This document shows, piece by piece, positions 16,522 to 26,125 of a stretch of DNA of 64,000 bases. The notes beneath the pieces were generated by a model. The model had not been told where the DNA came from and ran no database searches. It worked only from the letters and a program-made list of their open reading frames with translations. This DNA comes from Hymenobacter setariae (GTDB taxonomy: Bacteria; Bacteroidota; Bacteroidia; Cytophagales; Hymenobacteraceae). The position numbers were made by a program, and so were the translations under genes. The stretch lies in NCBI RefSeq assembly GCF_007713685.1, contig NZ_VMRJ01000002.1, forward strand, positions 248,001-312,000. The letters are read 5' to 3'. Position 1 is the first letter of the stretch. Each line of letters starts with the position of its first letter.

Positions 16522-18351
16522 ATGTCCGAAACCGGCTCCATCTCCATCCATACCGAGAACATCTTCCCGATTATCAAGAAGTTCTTGTATTCTGACCACG
16601 AGATTTTCCTGCGCGAATTGGTCAGCAACGCCGTCGATGCTACCCAGAAGCTCAAGAGCCTGGCCGCGCTAGGCGAGTATAAAGGCGAGCTAGGCGAGCT
16701 AAAAGTGCGCGTGACGGTAGATAAAGACCAGCGCAAAATTACGATTTCGGACCACGGCCTCGGCATGACGGCCGACGAAATTAAGAAGTACATCAATCAG
16801 ATTGCCTTCTCTGGTGCCACCGAGTTTGTGGAGAAGTACAAGGAGAAGGATGCCCAGGCGAAAGACCAGATTATCGGGCAGTTTGGCCTAGGTTTCTACT
16901 CGGCCTTTATGGTGGCCAAAGAGGTAGAAATCTGGTCGCAGTCGTACAAAGAAGGCGCCCTGACCGCCCACTGGACCTGCGATGGCTCGACCCAGTACAC
17001 CATTGACGAGCCCACCGGCGAGCACGCCAAGGCTGAGCGCGGCACCGACGTAGTGCTGCACGTGGCCGAAGACTCGGACGAATTCTTGGAAGAGGCCCGG
17101 CTGCGGACCATCCTCACCAAGTACTGCAAGTTCCTGCCAATTCCGATTGAATTTGAGGGTGAGCTGATTAACGACACCACGCCCATCTGGACCAAGCAGC
17201 CTTCGGACCTCACCGACGAGGACTACAAGAAGTTCTACCAGGAGCTGTACCCCATGTCGATGGACGAGCCCCTGTTCTGGATTCACCTGAATGTGGACTA
17301 TCCGTTTAACCTGACGGGTATTCTGTACTTCCCGAAGGTGAAGGACGAGCTGCAATTCCAGCGCAATAAGATTCAGCTGTACTCGCGCCAGGTATTCATC
17401 ACCGACGAGGTGAAGGACGTAGTGCCCGAGTTCCTGATGCTGCTGCACGGCGTCATCGACTCGCCCGATATTCCGCTGAACGTGTCGCGTAGCTTCCTGC
17501 AAGCTGATGCTAACGTGCGCAAAATCAACACCTATATTACCCGTAAGGTGGCCGATAAGCTGGCTGAGCTATTCCGCAAGGACCGCGCTGGCTACGAGGA
17601 GAAGTGGGCTGACATTGGGCTGTTTGTGAAGTACGGCATGCTCTCGGACGACAAGTTCTACGAGCGCGCCAAGGACTTCGTGCTGCTGAAAAGCGTGAGC
17701 GGCAAGCTGTACACGCTCACTGAGTACACCGAGCACATCCAGGCCAACCAGCAGGACAAAGACGGCAATACCGTGGTGCTTTACACCACCGATGCTGAGC
17801 AGCAGCATGGCTTCGTGGCAGCCGCCCAGGAGCGCGACTACGACGTGCTGAACATGGACCAAGTGCTCGACGCGCACTTCATTGGCCAGCTCGAGCAGAA
17901 GCTAGAGAAGACTTCATTTAAGCGCGTGGATGCGGCCACGGTGGGCCAGCTCATCGAGAAGGAAGAAGCCCCCGCCAGCGTGCTGAGCGAGGATGACCAG
18001 AAGAAGCTCGAAGAAGTATTCACGGGCGCTATCAGCAACCCGGCTATGCACGTCAAAGTGGCGGCTTTGTCGCCGCAGGATGCGCCGGTAGTTATCACCC
18101 AAAACGAATTTATGCGCCGCATGAAAGACATGCAGCGCACCGGTGGCGGAGGCGGCATGCAGATGTTTGGCTCAATGCCCGACTCGTTTGACGTGACCGT
18201 GAACGCCAACAGCCCCCTCGTAAGCAAGGTGCTGGCCGACGGTGGTGAGACTATCGCCAAGCAAGCCTTCGACCTGGCGCTGCTAGCCCAGGGCATGCTG
18301 AAAGGTGAAGCCCTCACGGCCTTCGTAAAGCGCAGCACCGAGCTGCTGTAA
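16522..18351 (+). CDS. htpG: Molecular chaperone HtpG (Hsp90 family)
   Basis: A 609-residue bacterial Hsp90. The ATPase domain shows FLRELVSNAVDAT, SDHGLGM, IGQFGLGFYSAFMVA and the later GTDVVLHV, the usual nucleotide-binding (GHKL) motifs. The middle domain has the catalytic-loop region NVSRSFLQ, where the conserved arginine is present. A Met-containing C-terminal dimerisation domain completes it. Length fits the Bacteroidota HtpG group, in which the linker is short. It is a cytoplasmic ATP-dependent chaperone, normally stress induced. It is flanked by terminators on both sides (16459-16495 and 18373-18406), so it is a single-gene transcription unit. No CIRCE or other heat-shock operator was recognised. 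Confidence 0.97.
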   Translation: MSETGSISIHTENIFPIIKKFLYSDHEIFLRELVSNAVDATQKLKSLAALGEYKGELGELKVRVTVDKDQRKITISDHGLGMTADEIKKYINQIAFSGATEFVEKYKEKDAQAKDQIIGQFGLGFYSAFMVAKEVEIWSQSYKEGALTAHWTCDGSTQYTIDEPTGEHAKAERGTDVVLHVAEDSDEFLEEARLRTILTKYCKFLPIPIEFEGELINDTTPIWTKQPSDLTDEDYKKFYQELYPMSMDEPLFWIHLNVDYPFNLTGILYFPKVKDELQFQRNKIQLYSRQVFITDEVKDVVPEFLMLLHGVIDSPDIPLNVSRSFLQADANVRKINTYITRKVADKLAELFRKDRAGYEEKWADIGLFVKYGMLSDDKFYERAKDFVLLKSVSGKLYTLTEYTEHIQANQQDKDGNTVVLYTTDAEQQHGFVAAAQERDYDVLNMDQVLDAHFIGQLEQKLEKTSFKRVDAATVGQLIEKEEAPASVLSEDDQKKLEEVFTGAISNPAMHVKVAALSPQDAPVVITQNEFMRRMKDMQRTGGGGGMQMFGSMPDSFDVTVNANSPLVSKVLADGGETIAKQAFDLALLAQGMLKGEALTAFVKRSTELL

Positions 18352-18372
18352 GCGTAAGTGCCCTAGGGTAAA

Positions 18373-18406
18373 AAAAGCCCCGCTGCCGAGAGGTAGCGGG
18401 GCTTTT
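18373..18406 (+). terminator. Rho-independent terminator of htpG
   Basis: A long stem (AAAAGCCCCGCTGCC pairing with GGTAGCGGGGCTTTT, one G-U pair) with loop GAGA and flanking A and T tracts, 21 bases after the htpG stop. Confidence 0.9.
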
Positions 18407-18541
18407 GCGCTTTTAGGAAAGGGAGGAATAACCCGTGTCAGGCTGATGAATAAGCAAAACTTCCACTAGAACTTCTTACTATTGTGCGGCTCGTGCGGCA
18501 AAAAGTACAAGCTTGTGTTCCCTTCCTTTTCCCACCTACCT

Positions 18542-20182
18542 ATGAAAAGTCTGCTTGCGCTTGCGCTGCCGTGTATAGTAGTAACGATAGCCGCTGCTCA
18601 GCCGAATAAAAAAATAGCGGATGGCCTCGCCAACAACCAGGCAGTAGTTGCCAACGGCCGGCTAGCCGGTGCGGCACTGCCGAGCGGCATCCACGCCTTT
18701 AAGGGCGTGCCCTATGCCGCGCCGCCCGTGGGTAGCCTACGCTGGCGCGAGCCGCAGCCCGCCGCCAAGTGGACCAACGTGCGCCCGGCTACGCAGTTCG
18801 GACCTAGAGCCATGCAACTGCCGCTATTTGGCGACATGAACTTTCGCTCGAACGGCGTGAGCGAGGACTGCTTGTATCTGAATGTGTGGACGGGTGCGAA
18901 AGCGGCCAGCGAGCGGCGGCCGGTGCTAGTGTATTTCTACGGCGGTGGGCTGGTGGCGGGCGATGGTTCGGAGCCGCGCTACGACGGCGAAAGCATGGCC
19001 CAGAAAGGCATTGTAGCCGTGACGGTTAACTACCGGCTAGGTGCATTCGGCTTTCTAGCCCATCCTGAGCTGACCAAGGAATCGCCGAACCACGCTTCGG
19101 GCAACTATGGCCTGCTCGACCAAGCCGCGGCCATTAAGTGGGTGAAGGACAACATCGCGGCCTTTGGCGGCGACCCCCAGCACATTACCATCGCCGGGGA
19201 GTCGGCCGGCTCATTCTCGGTAAGCGCCCAAATGGCGTCGCCGCTCTCTAAAAATCTGATAGCCGGCGCGATAGGCGAAAGCGGTTCGCTGCTGGGCTTG
19301 CAGCCGCTGCCCGCACTGGCGCAGGCCGAGCAGGCAGGTGCGGCCTGGGGTACTAGCCTAGGTGCGGGCTCACTGGCCGCACTGCGGGCGCTGCCGGCCC
19401 AGCAAGTGCTAGAAGCCAGTGGCAAGCAGGGTGCCCCACGCTTTTCGGCCATTGTAGATGGCTACTTGTTTCCGCAGTCACCTAAGGAGATTTTTCTGGC
19501 TGGGCAGCAGGCTAAGGTGCCGCTGCTGGTGGGCTGGAACTCGCAGGAAAGTGGCTACCAAGGCATCTTGGGCCAAGCTGCCCCGACCGCGGAAAACTAC
19601 CGCGCCGCCGTGCAGAAAAACTTTGGCGACCGCGCCGCTGAGGTGCTGCGCCTGTATCCTGCTGCCTCCGATGCCGAGGTAGAGCAAGTCGCTACTGACT
19701 TGGCCGGCGACCGCTTTCTGGGCTATAGCACCTGGAAGTGGGCCGACGCGCACGCCAACACTAGCGGTCGGCCCGTGTACCGCTACTACTACGCCCGTCC
19801 CCGCCCGGTCATGACGCCCGAAATGGGCAATGCCACCGCCAATCTAGCTGGTGGCGTGACCAAGGGCGACCCCAACGCCAAGCCGGCTCCGCCTGCTAAG
19901 GGCGCTGTGCACTCGGCCGAGATAGAATACGCGCTGGGCAACCTAGGCAGCAATAAAGTATTTGCCTGGACCCCCGACGACTACCAGGTGTCGAAAACCA
20001 TGCAGGCGTACTTCGCTAACTTCATCAAGACCGGCAACCCCAACGGCGCCGGCCTGCTCACTTGGCCTGCTCTCAAGCCCGGCGCGGGCGGCCAGCTGCT
20101 GCGCCTCGATGTAAAAACTGAGGTAGTGCCCGACCAAACCCGCGACCGCTACCTACTGCTAGAGCACATGGCGGCCAAATAG
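18542..20182 (+). CDS. Type-B carboxylesterase/lipase family protein, exported
   Basis: A 546-residue esterase of the carboxylesterase type-B family (PnbA-like). The ATG at 18542 gives a proper signal peptide (cleavage near IAAAQ, about residue 20); an ATG at 18482 would bury it behind 20 unlikely residues. Family signatures are present: GIPYA-like GVPYAAPPVG, the EDCLYLNVW motif, the oxyanion-hole region YFYGGGLVAGD, the nucleophile elbow GESAGSFS (Ser221) and the His-bearing segment GAVHSAEIEYALGN. It hydrolyses carboxylic esters in the periplasm or outside; the true substrate is unknown. It is 45 bases upstream of the histidine kinase gene. Confidence 0.92.
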   Translation: MKSLLALALPCIVVTIAAAQPNKKIADGLANNQAVVANGRLAGAALPSGIHAFKGVPYAAPPVGSLRWREPQPAAKWTNVRPATQFGPRAMQLPLFGDMNFRSNGVSEDCLYLNVWTGAKAASERRPVLVYFYGGGLVAGDGSEPRYDGESMAQKGIVAVTVNYRLGAFGFLAHPELTKESPNHASGNYGLLDQAAAIKWVKDNIAAFGGDPQHITIAGESAGSFSVSAQMASPLSKNLIAGAIGESGSLLGLQPLPALAQAEQAGAAWGTSLGAGSLAALRALPAQQVLEASGKQGAPRFSAIVDGYLFPQSPKEIFLAGQQAKVPLLVGWNSQESGYQGILGQAAPTAENYRAAVQKNFGDRAAEVLRLYPAASDAEVEQVATDLAGDRFLGYSTWKWADAHANTSGRPVYRYYYARPRPVMTPEMGNATANLAGGVTKGDPNAKPAPPAKGAVHSAEIEYALGNLGSNKVFAWTPDDYQVSKTMQAYFANFIKTGNPNGAGLLTWPALKPGAGGQLLRLDVKTEVVPDQTRDRYLLLEHMAAK

Positions 20183-20227
20183 CGCGGCGCGGGCGGAGGA
20201 TACTCGGCGGCTGGCCAGGCCACAGTA

Positions 20228-22357
20228 ATGGCTGCCACCGAGTTAGTGCAGAGGAAGCTGTATATCAAACTCACGTCTGCTTGCGTACTAGGCTCCATGG
20301 AATCTGCATCATCGACCGACGCGATAGTCCCCGACGAGCTGGCTCAGGTGCTGCTGGATATAGCCCCCACGGGGATGATGCTAATGCGCCCCGTGTATGC
20401 GGCTGGCGATGAAGCTATTATTGACATAGCTTTCGAGTACCTCAACCCGGTGGCGCAGCGAAAAATACTGCTGCCGGCGCGGCCTACCGAATCGCTACGC
20501 ACCCTGTATCCCGGCGATGAGGGGTTGTTTGCCTTTTACCGAGCCGCCTACTTATCAGGCGAGCGGGCCGAGTATGAGAGTACCCGCGAGGTTGCTGGTC
20601 TGGTATTTAGCTACTACCTAGTGGTGCAGCGCCAGGGGCCTAGGTTGGTAGTCAGCTTCACAGCTGCTACCGATAACCCTATCGAGGCAGTGGCCGAGGA
20701 GCTGCACGCCAGCCTAACCCGCGAGCAGGCCGCCCGGCAGCGGGCCGAGCGCCAGCAGCAAGACATGCACCGGCTTTTTGAGCAGGCGCCCGTGGCTATA
20801 TCGGTGTTGCGCGGTCCGCAGCACGTGGTAGAGCTCATGAACGAGGCCAACGCAATGCTCCTAGGTAGCACACGGGAGAACCTGCTTGGTCAACCCATCA
20901 TGGAAGTATTGCCCAGGCTGCAAGGGCAAGGTTTCGATTTAGTGTTGCAGCGGGTATTGCAAGGCGAAGCTATGGTGTTTCGGGAGGTGCGGGTTAAGCT
21001 CAGCCGCGCGCACCTAGGGCAGTCCGACTGTGGGTACTACCATGTCACCTACCAGCCCTGGCGGGCCGAAGACGGCGAAATAGTGGGGGCAATAGCTGTG
21101 GCAACGGAGGTAACTGAACAGGTGCAAACTCGCCAAGAACTCGAACGCCTCAACCAAGAGCTGGAGGCCCGAGTGCAGGAGCGCACGCAGCAGGCCCATG
21201 CCTCGCGGGCCGAGGCCGAGCGCCAGCGCGGCCGCTTGGCGCAGCTCATTGCCGAGGCCCCAGCTGCTATTTGCGTGCTGTCGGGGCCCGACTTTGTGTA
21301 CGAGCTCGTGAATCCGCGCTACCAGGCACTGTTTGATAACCGCACTCTGGTTGGGCAGCCTCTCTTGACTGCCGTGCCCGAGTTTGCGGACCAGCCCGTG
21401 TGGAGTGACCTGCGCCAAGTGTACGAAACGGGCTGCACCCACACGGCAGAAAACAAGCTAGTGGCCGTGGCCCGGCCCGATGGCGTGCTGGAAAAGCGCT
21501 ACTTCAACTACATCGAGCAAGCTCGCCACAACGAGCACGGCGAGATAGATGGCGTGTTCGTGTTTGGGTTTGAAGTGACCGAGCAAGTGCGAGCTCGTGA
21601 GCAGGTGCAACGCCTCAACGAAAAGCTGACTGCCGCCAATCAGGAGTTGTGCGACGCCAACAAGCAGCTTGTGCGCACGAACATCGACTTGGATAACTTC
21701 ATTTACACGGCCTCGCACGACCTTAAAGCGCCCATCACTAACATCGAAGGCTTGCTGTACTTGCTGAAGAAAGCCTTGCCCGCGGCGGGGCGCTCCGACG
21801 AGCTAGTGGCTTCTGTGCTAGACCGCATGCACGGCTCAGTCGAGCGCTTCACGCGCACCATCGCGCACCTCACCGATGTGACCAAGCTGCAATCAGAATT
21901 TGCGCAACCTGCCGTAACGATGCTGCTAGCCAATATCGTCGAAGACGTGCGCCAGGACCTGCTGCCCCAGCTTACCGAAGCCGGCGCCGAGCTCGAAGTA
22001 GACGTGGACAACTGCCAGCCGCGCGTGTTTTCCGAAAAAAATCTCCGCAGCATTCTCTATAACCTGCTCAGCAACGCGCTCAAGTACCGCCACCCCAGCC
22101 GGCCACCCCAGATACGCGTGACCTGCGCTGCCGAGGGCGACCAGCTAGTGCTCAAGGTGCAGGATAATGGGCTGGGTGTGAACGAGTGGCAGCAAGCTCG
22201 GTTGTTCCAGTTGTTTCAGCGCCTGCACACCCACGTCGAAGGCTCGGGCCTGGGGCTGTACATGGTGAAGAAAATAGTGGAAAATGCGGGCGGTACCATC
22301 GAGGTGCAAAGCCAGGTGAACGAGGGCACCACCTTCACCATCCGCTTCCCGGCGTAG
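20228..22357 (+). CDS. Multi-PAS sensor histidine kinase
   Basis: A 709-residue histidine kinase (an in-frame ATG at 20297 is an alternative start). No transmembrane helix is seen, so it is a cytoplasmic sensor. Three PAS-like units can be placed: residues about 35-150 (degenerate), about 180-300 (LFEQAPVAISVLRGPQHVVELMNEA) and about 340-455 (LIAEAPAAICVLSGPDFVYELVN), joined by charged coiled-coil helices. The dimerisation/phosphoacceptor region holds His497 in TASHDLKAPI. The ATPase domain follows with NLLSNALKYR, VQDNGLGV and GSGLGLYMVKKI. This PAS-HisKA type is numerous in Hymenobacter. No response regulator is adjacent, so its partner is unknown. Confidence 0.93.
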   Translation: MAATELVQRKLYIKLTSACVLGSMESASSTDAIVPDELAQVLLDIAPTGMMLMRPVYAAGDEAIIDIAFEYLNPVAQRKILLPARPTESLRTLYPGDEGLFAFYRAAYLSGERAEYESTREVAGLVFSYYLVVQRQGPRLVVSFTAATDNPIEAVAEELHASLTREQAARQRAERQQQDMHRLFEQAPVAISVLRGPQHVVELMNEANAMLLGSTRENLLGQPIMEVLPRLQGQGFDLVLQRVLQGEAMVFREVRVKLSRAHLGQSDCGYYHVTYQPWRAEDGEIVGAIAVATEVTEQVQTRQELERLNQELEARVQERTQQAHASRAEAERQRGRLAQLIAEAPAAICVLSGPDFVYELVNPRYQALFDNRTLVGQPLLTAVPEFADQPVWSDLRQVYETGCTHTAENKLVAVARPDGVLEKRYFNYIEQARHNEHGEIDGVFVFGFEVTEQVRAREQVQRLNEKLTAANQELCDANKQLVRTNIDLDNFIYTASHDLKAPITNIEGLLYLLKKALPAAGRSDELVASVLDRMHGSVERFTRTIAHLTDVTKLQSEFAQPAVTMLLANIVEDVRQDLLPQLTEAGAELEVDVDNCQPRVFSEKNLRSILYNLLSNALKYRHPSRPPQIRVTCAAEGDQLVLKVQDNGLGVNEWQQARLFQLFQRLHTHVEGSGLGLYMVKKIVENAGGTIEVQSQVNEGTTFTIRFPA

Positions 22358-22375
22358 CGTTGGCCCTAGGTGCGC

Positions 22376-24292
22376 CTATCGCCGAGCGGTGTCAGTTAGG
22401 GTTATTAAGAAAGCTTTGAGGTCGGCCACATCCTTGGGGGTGAGGTGCAGCTTATCGGGCGGCAGGGTCTGGTTTTCGACCGCAATGCCCTGGCCTACGC
22501 CCCCGCCCTCGTTGTAAAAATCAATAACTTCCTCAAGGGTGCGAAATTGCCCATTGTGCATGTAGGGCGCTGTGAGGGCCACGTTGCGTAAGGTGGGCGT
22601 CTTAAAGGAGTGGCGCAACGGAGCCAGCTTGGTGAGGGCGTAGCGGCCTAGGTCGGGGTCGAGCTGCCGGCTGCCGGGGCACGTGGGCACGCCTAATACC
22701 TCCGCTTCCGAGTCCTGAAAAGTAGGCGGCGCAGTGCCATTGGTAAGAGGCAAGAAGTGGCAAGTGGCACACCGCGCCCGGCCCGCATACAAGTTGAAGC
22801 CCCGCGCTGCAGCTGGGCTCATGGTGGCCCCGGCCTCGCCGCGCACGTAGCGGTCGAAGGGCGCGTTGAGGCGCACCAGGCTGCGCTCGTAGGCAGCCAG
22901 CGCGTTTTGGATGCGCACTGGGCTCACGAGCGGCGCGCCAGCTTCGGTCCTAGGAAAGGCTGCACGAAACTGGGCAGCGTAGCGTGGCTGCCGGGCCAAG
23001 CGGCCAGCGGCAGCGTCCAGCGAGCCGTGCATTTCGTCGCGGCTGCCGACTACGTCAATGGCTTGGTTTTCAAGGTTGGGGGCGCGCAGGTCGTAGAACT
23101 GCCCGGCCTGGAGCGCGGCGTTGAGGATGGTGGGCGTATTGCGCCGCAGGGTGCCGCCGTTGAGCGTGGCACTCAAAGCTAGTCCGTCGGTAAAAGCGCG
23201 GCCCGGCTGGTGGCATGAGGCGCAGGAGCGGCCCCCGCCGCCGCTCAGCACGGGGTCGTGGAAGAGCGCGCGACCTAGGGCCACCTTAGCCGGGTTACTA
23301 AACCACTGCTGATTGCCAGTATAAAAATCTGGGTTGAACGCACCCGTATCGAATAGCGTGGCCGCGTCGGGCCGCAATGCCCGCAGCTCGCCCGGAAATG
23401 GCGCGATATGCAATTGCTTCTGCAAAGCCGATAGGCTTCGCCCCAGCGGGTTGGCATGGTTGCGAATAAACCCTATGCGGTCGAACAACGCAAAATCTTG
23501 TTGCTGTAGTAGGGCCGTGCGAGCCGCCGCCAACCGGGCTTGCGCGGTGGGCTTGGCTGGCTTGCCAGCGGTAGCGCCAGCCAGGGTGTACAGCCGCAAA
23601 GGCGCTTCTAAAGCACCTAGGGCAGCCTCGGCTTCGGGCAGGGTGGCGGTGGGGCACAGCGGCGTATCGAAGCCTGTGATACCCAGAGCCACTACCCGAA
23701 ACACCTGCTGCCGTAGGGCGTCGAAGACGTGGGCATCGGTAAACTCTTGGTCGGCCCACGAGAGTTGGAGCGAGCGCACCTGCCGCCGCAGGCGCACCAC
23801 TTGGCGACGCAACTCTGTGCGGCTAGCCGTGTCTTGGGCGGCCGGAGCGGGGCTGGTGTACAGCAGCGGCTCAATGACTTGCAGGCCCGCCGGCTCAAAC
23901 ATCTTGGTCTCTTCCACCTCTACTTCGGCCACAGGCGCACCATTGACTAGCCGGCTGGTGGCGGGCAAAAAGTATTCGGTAAACGGCTCGACGCGCTTGT
24001 ACGCCAGCCGGCAGCGCCGGAAGGCTTGCCGTAGCGAATCAATAGGCAGCGCCTGCGCTATGGGCCGTTGGCTCAGGGGTAGCAGTTCCTCATCAATGAG
24101 TGCCAGCAGGTGCCCTAGGTCGTGGGCTACGGCGGCTTTCACCTGGGCAGGGCGCGAGTTGGCTTGCTGGGTGGTTTGGCCGGTAGGGGCGGGTGGGGGA
24201 GTGGCCTGCTCGTCGGCGGCGGGCGTGCAGTAGGTCAGCACGCTTGCTAGTAGCAGGGTTAGGCCTGTTAATCGAAAAATAGGGTATTTCAT
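22376..24292 (-). CDS. Di-heme cytochrome c peroxidase-like lipoprotein with long N-terminal domain
   Basis: A 638-residue protein with a lipobox-type signal (LLLASVLTYC, Cys at about residue 22). The C-terminal half is a MauG/cytochrome c peroxidase-type di-heme domain with two CxxCH heme sites, C357ASCH and C508ATCH, and the usual FYDLRAPNLENQ and PYMHNGQFRTLEEVIDFYN segments. Such enzymes reduce peroxide or carry out MauG-like oxidations in the periplasm. The N-terminal half, about residues 40-270, is extra for a plain peroxidase. Its RLAYKRVEPFTEYF and AGLQVIE segments recall imelysin-like proteins, which I offer only as inference. It lies downstream of the PhoX-like gene on the same strand, separated by a palindromic repeat. 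Confidence 0.9.
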   Translation of the reverse strand: MKYPIFRLTGLTLLLASVLTYCTPAADEQATPPPAPTGQTTQQANSRPAQVKAAVAHDLGHLLALIDEELLPLSQRPIAQALPIDSLRQAFRRCRLAYKRVEPFTEYFLPATSRLVNGAPVAEVEVEETKMFEPAGLQVIEPLLYTSPAPAAQDTASRTELRRQVVRLRRQVRSLQLSWADQEFTDAHVFDALRQQVFRVVALGITGFDTPLCPTATLPEAEAALGALEAPLRLYTLAGATAGKPAKPTAQARLAAARTALLQQQDFALFDRIGFIRNHANPLGRSLSALQKQLHIAPFPGELRALRPDAATLFDTGAFNPDFYTGNQQWFSNPAKVALGRALFHDPVLSGGGGRSCASCHQPGRAFTDGLALSATLNGGTLRRNTPTILNAALQAGQFYDLRAPNLENQAIDVVGSRDEMHGSLDAAAGRLARQPRYAAQFRAAFPRTEAGAPLVSPVRIQNALAAYERSLVRLNAPFDRYVRGEAGATMSPAAARGFNLYAGRARCATCHFLPLTNGTAPPTFQDSEAEVLGVPTCPGSRQLDPDLGRYALTKLAPLRHSFKTPTLRNVALTAPYMHNGQFRTLEEVIDFYNEGGGVGQGIAVENQTLPPDKLHLTPKDVADLKAFLITLTDTARR

Positions 24293-24362
24293 AGAAATGC
24301 TAAGCTGTGGCCCCTGATGTCTAATGCAGTGCCCAGGCTACTCCCGCAAGTAAGAATCGTTG

Positions 24363-24457
24363 GTCATGCAGAGCGTAACGAAGCATCTCGCGTGGCACAG
24401 TAGACTTCTAACGTTTACAACGAAGCGAGCGAGATGCTTCGCTGCGCGCTGCATGAC
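24363..24457. repeat. Diverged member of the intergenic palindromic repeat family
   Basis: Imperfect inverted repeat: GTCATGCAGAGCGTAACGAA on the left and, on the complement of the right arm, GTCATGCAGCGCGCAGCGAA, each leading into GCATCTCGC. It shares GTCATGC-GAGC ... GCATCT with the intact copies at 7194-7298 and 46591-46697. Located between the stop of the PhoX-like gene and the start of the peroxidase gene. Confidence 0.8.
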
Positions 24458-24473
24458 AGTTAGGTTTTAACAA

Positions 24474-24507
24474 CAGCACCCCCCGCCGAGGCCGGCGGAG
24501 GGTGCTG
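24474..24507 (-). terminator. Probable terminator of the PhoX-like gene
   Basis: A GC-rich stem in which CAGCACC...CCGCCG pairs with CGGCGGAGGGTGCTG around loop AGGC, 23 bases beyond the stop of the gene at 24530. On the minus strand it is followed only by a modest T-rich stretch. Confidence 0.55.
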
Positions 24508-24529
24508 CAAAGGCCCTAGGTCCTGAAAA

Positions 24530-26011
24530 CTACTTGGCTACGCCGCGCACGATGACGACTTGGCCGCCCTCGTTGTTGGTGTTGGCGGTAGCTCCCGAAC
24601 CGTCGGCGTTGCGGAACTTAGCATCCTGCCAGGTGTGGGGGTGGATGTTGACCAGGAAGGTGTTGGGCGTGTTTACGAGGTCGCTGATGTCGTACATGGC
24701 ACCGTATTCCCAGGAGCTTTTCTGCTGGTTGTTGCTGGGGTTATACTTAGCGTTGAAAGTCGCATCGGTGCGGCGGTGGTCCATTTCGAGCATGGCCTTG
24801 GCGCGCTGGGTGGGGGCGTTGATGGCCCACTGCCAGATGCGGCCGTCGTGGTTATTGTCGCGGTAGTACGAATCGCCGTCTTCCTGAATGTAGACGTAGT
24901 TGTCGGTCACGCAGATGTTGTCCGGGTTCACGATGTAGTTGCCGGGGTCGGTGGCGCCATCCACCACTACTTCGAGCTTGGCCGCGCCCACGGGGTCGGT
25001 GGCGTTCAGGTTCAGCTTATATACGCGGCCCCACATGGTCTTGCCGGCCACGGGCGTCACTTTATCCGACGCGCTCACGCCAGTAGCCGTGAAGTACAGC
25101 TCGCGATTGTTGGCGGCGCTGCCTTTGCGGTAGTCTAAGTCCTCCACGCGGGCTAGCTGCAAGGCATTGTTAGCTACCGAGAAGGCGGCGATTTGGGCGC
25201 CGGTCATGGTGTTCACGTTGGGCACTTCTATCCACTGCACGTCGTAGCTGGTGCCGGCGCTCATGCTGGTTTCTACGGGGTCGCCGTTCTGGCGCTTCAG
25301 CATGTAGAGCTTGCCATTGTCGAGGTCGCCGGGGGTATTGCTCACGTACAGCAGCACTTGGCCGTTGGTGTCGTCTTCACCAATTACAATAACCGTTTTG
25401 CCGGGGTAGGCCTGCTTGTTGAGCGGCACGGCGTTTTCCATGCTGGCCTTACCTAGGGCGGGCTTGCGGCGGCTCGAGTTAGACTTGTTGGCCGTGCCCA
25501 GCGGGTCGAGGGCGTGCACCATGCTCTCCGAGCCGCTTTCGCCGGCCGTCAGGAAGGTGGGCATCGGGAAGCCGTGTTCTTCGGGGGTGGCCAGCGTGGC
25601 CGAGCACAGGCGGGTGGTGCCGCCGTTGTAGTCCAGAATGTACTCGCCGCGCACCGGCTTGAAGGTGCGGTCGAGGTACACGCGCGATACCGACTGCGAA
25701 ATCTCGTGGTTGTTAATCAGCACGTAGCCACCCTCGGCGGCGGGGTTTTTCAGCAAGCCAGCGCCATCGGGCTGCGGGCCAAATATGAAGTTGGGCGACC
25801 CGGCCAGCACATCGTCCGACGAAATCAGGGGCATGATTTGCAGGCTCTCGAAGCCCGGCATGGTCTTCACCAATGATGGCGTCACCGATTGCGCTTTCAG
25901 CTCGACGGGGTTACTAGGGTCGTTGTTATCGTCGTTGGTGCAAGCTGCTAACAGGGGCAGCAGACCTAGGGCCGCTAGGCGAGCCGAACGAAGAAGAGTA
26001 GCGTTGGTCAT
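24530..26011 (-). CDS. PhoX/DUF839-like lipoprotein
   Basis: A 493-residue lipoprotein (lipobox LLPLLAAC, Cys near residue 24) of the PhoX-like group, beta-propeller proteins of which some are Ca/Fe-dependent alkaline phosphatases. Supporting segments are the early GYVLINNHEIS, ESGSESMVHALDPLG, IGEDDTNGQVLLYVSNTPGD, the long propeller middle with NPDNICVTDNYVYIQEDGDSYY, and a C-terminal block with LVNTPNTFLVNIHPHTWQ. I do not see every metal ligand well enough to claim phosphatase activity. The gene precedes the cytochrome c peroxidase-like gene on the same strand, an association that suggests a shared role in the envelope. Confidence 0.8.
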   Translation of the reverse strand: MTNATLLRSARLAALGLLPLLAACTNDDNNDPSNPVELKAQSVTPSLVKTMPGFESLQIMPLISSDDVLAGSPNFIFGPQPDGAGLLKNPAAEGGYVLINNHEISQSVSRVYLDRTFKPVRGEYILDYNGGTTRLCSATLATPEEHGFPMPTFLTAGESGSESMVHALDPLGTANKSNSSRRKPALGKASMENAVPLNKQAYPGKTVIVIGEDDTNGQVLLYVSNTPGDLDNGKLYMLKRQNGDPVETSMSAGTSYDVQWIEVPNVNTMTGAQIAAFSVANNALQLARVEDLDYRKGSAANNRELYFTATGVSASDKVTPVAGKTMWGRVYKLNLNATDPVGAAKLEVVVDGATDPGNYIVNPDNICVTDNYVYIQEDGDSYYRDNNHDGRIWQWAINAPTQRAKAMLEMDHRRTDATFNAKYNPSNNQQKSSWEYGAMYDISDLVNTPNTFLVNIHPHTWQDAKFRNADGSGATANTNNEGGQVVIVRGVAK

Positions 26012-26125
26012 AAAATAAAAATGAGAAAAAACTGGGTTCTAACAGGTCCCCAAAATTCCTCGTCTAGTATTACGCCAACGTCAAGTGCTAATTATGAAAG
26101 TTTGATTAAGAAAAACGGGTAGGTT

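Noticed and set aside
23334..24233. 299-codon plus-strand ORF opposite the peroxidase N-terminal domain
   Set aside because: Arg/Ala/Ser-rich shadow frame. The minus strand has lipobox, domain continuity and heme motifs.
24560..25138. 192-codon plus-strand ORF opposite the PhoX-like gene
   Set aside because: Val/Gly/His-rich translation typical of a shadow frame, with no start context.
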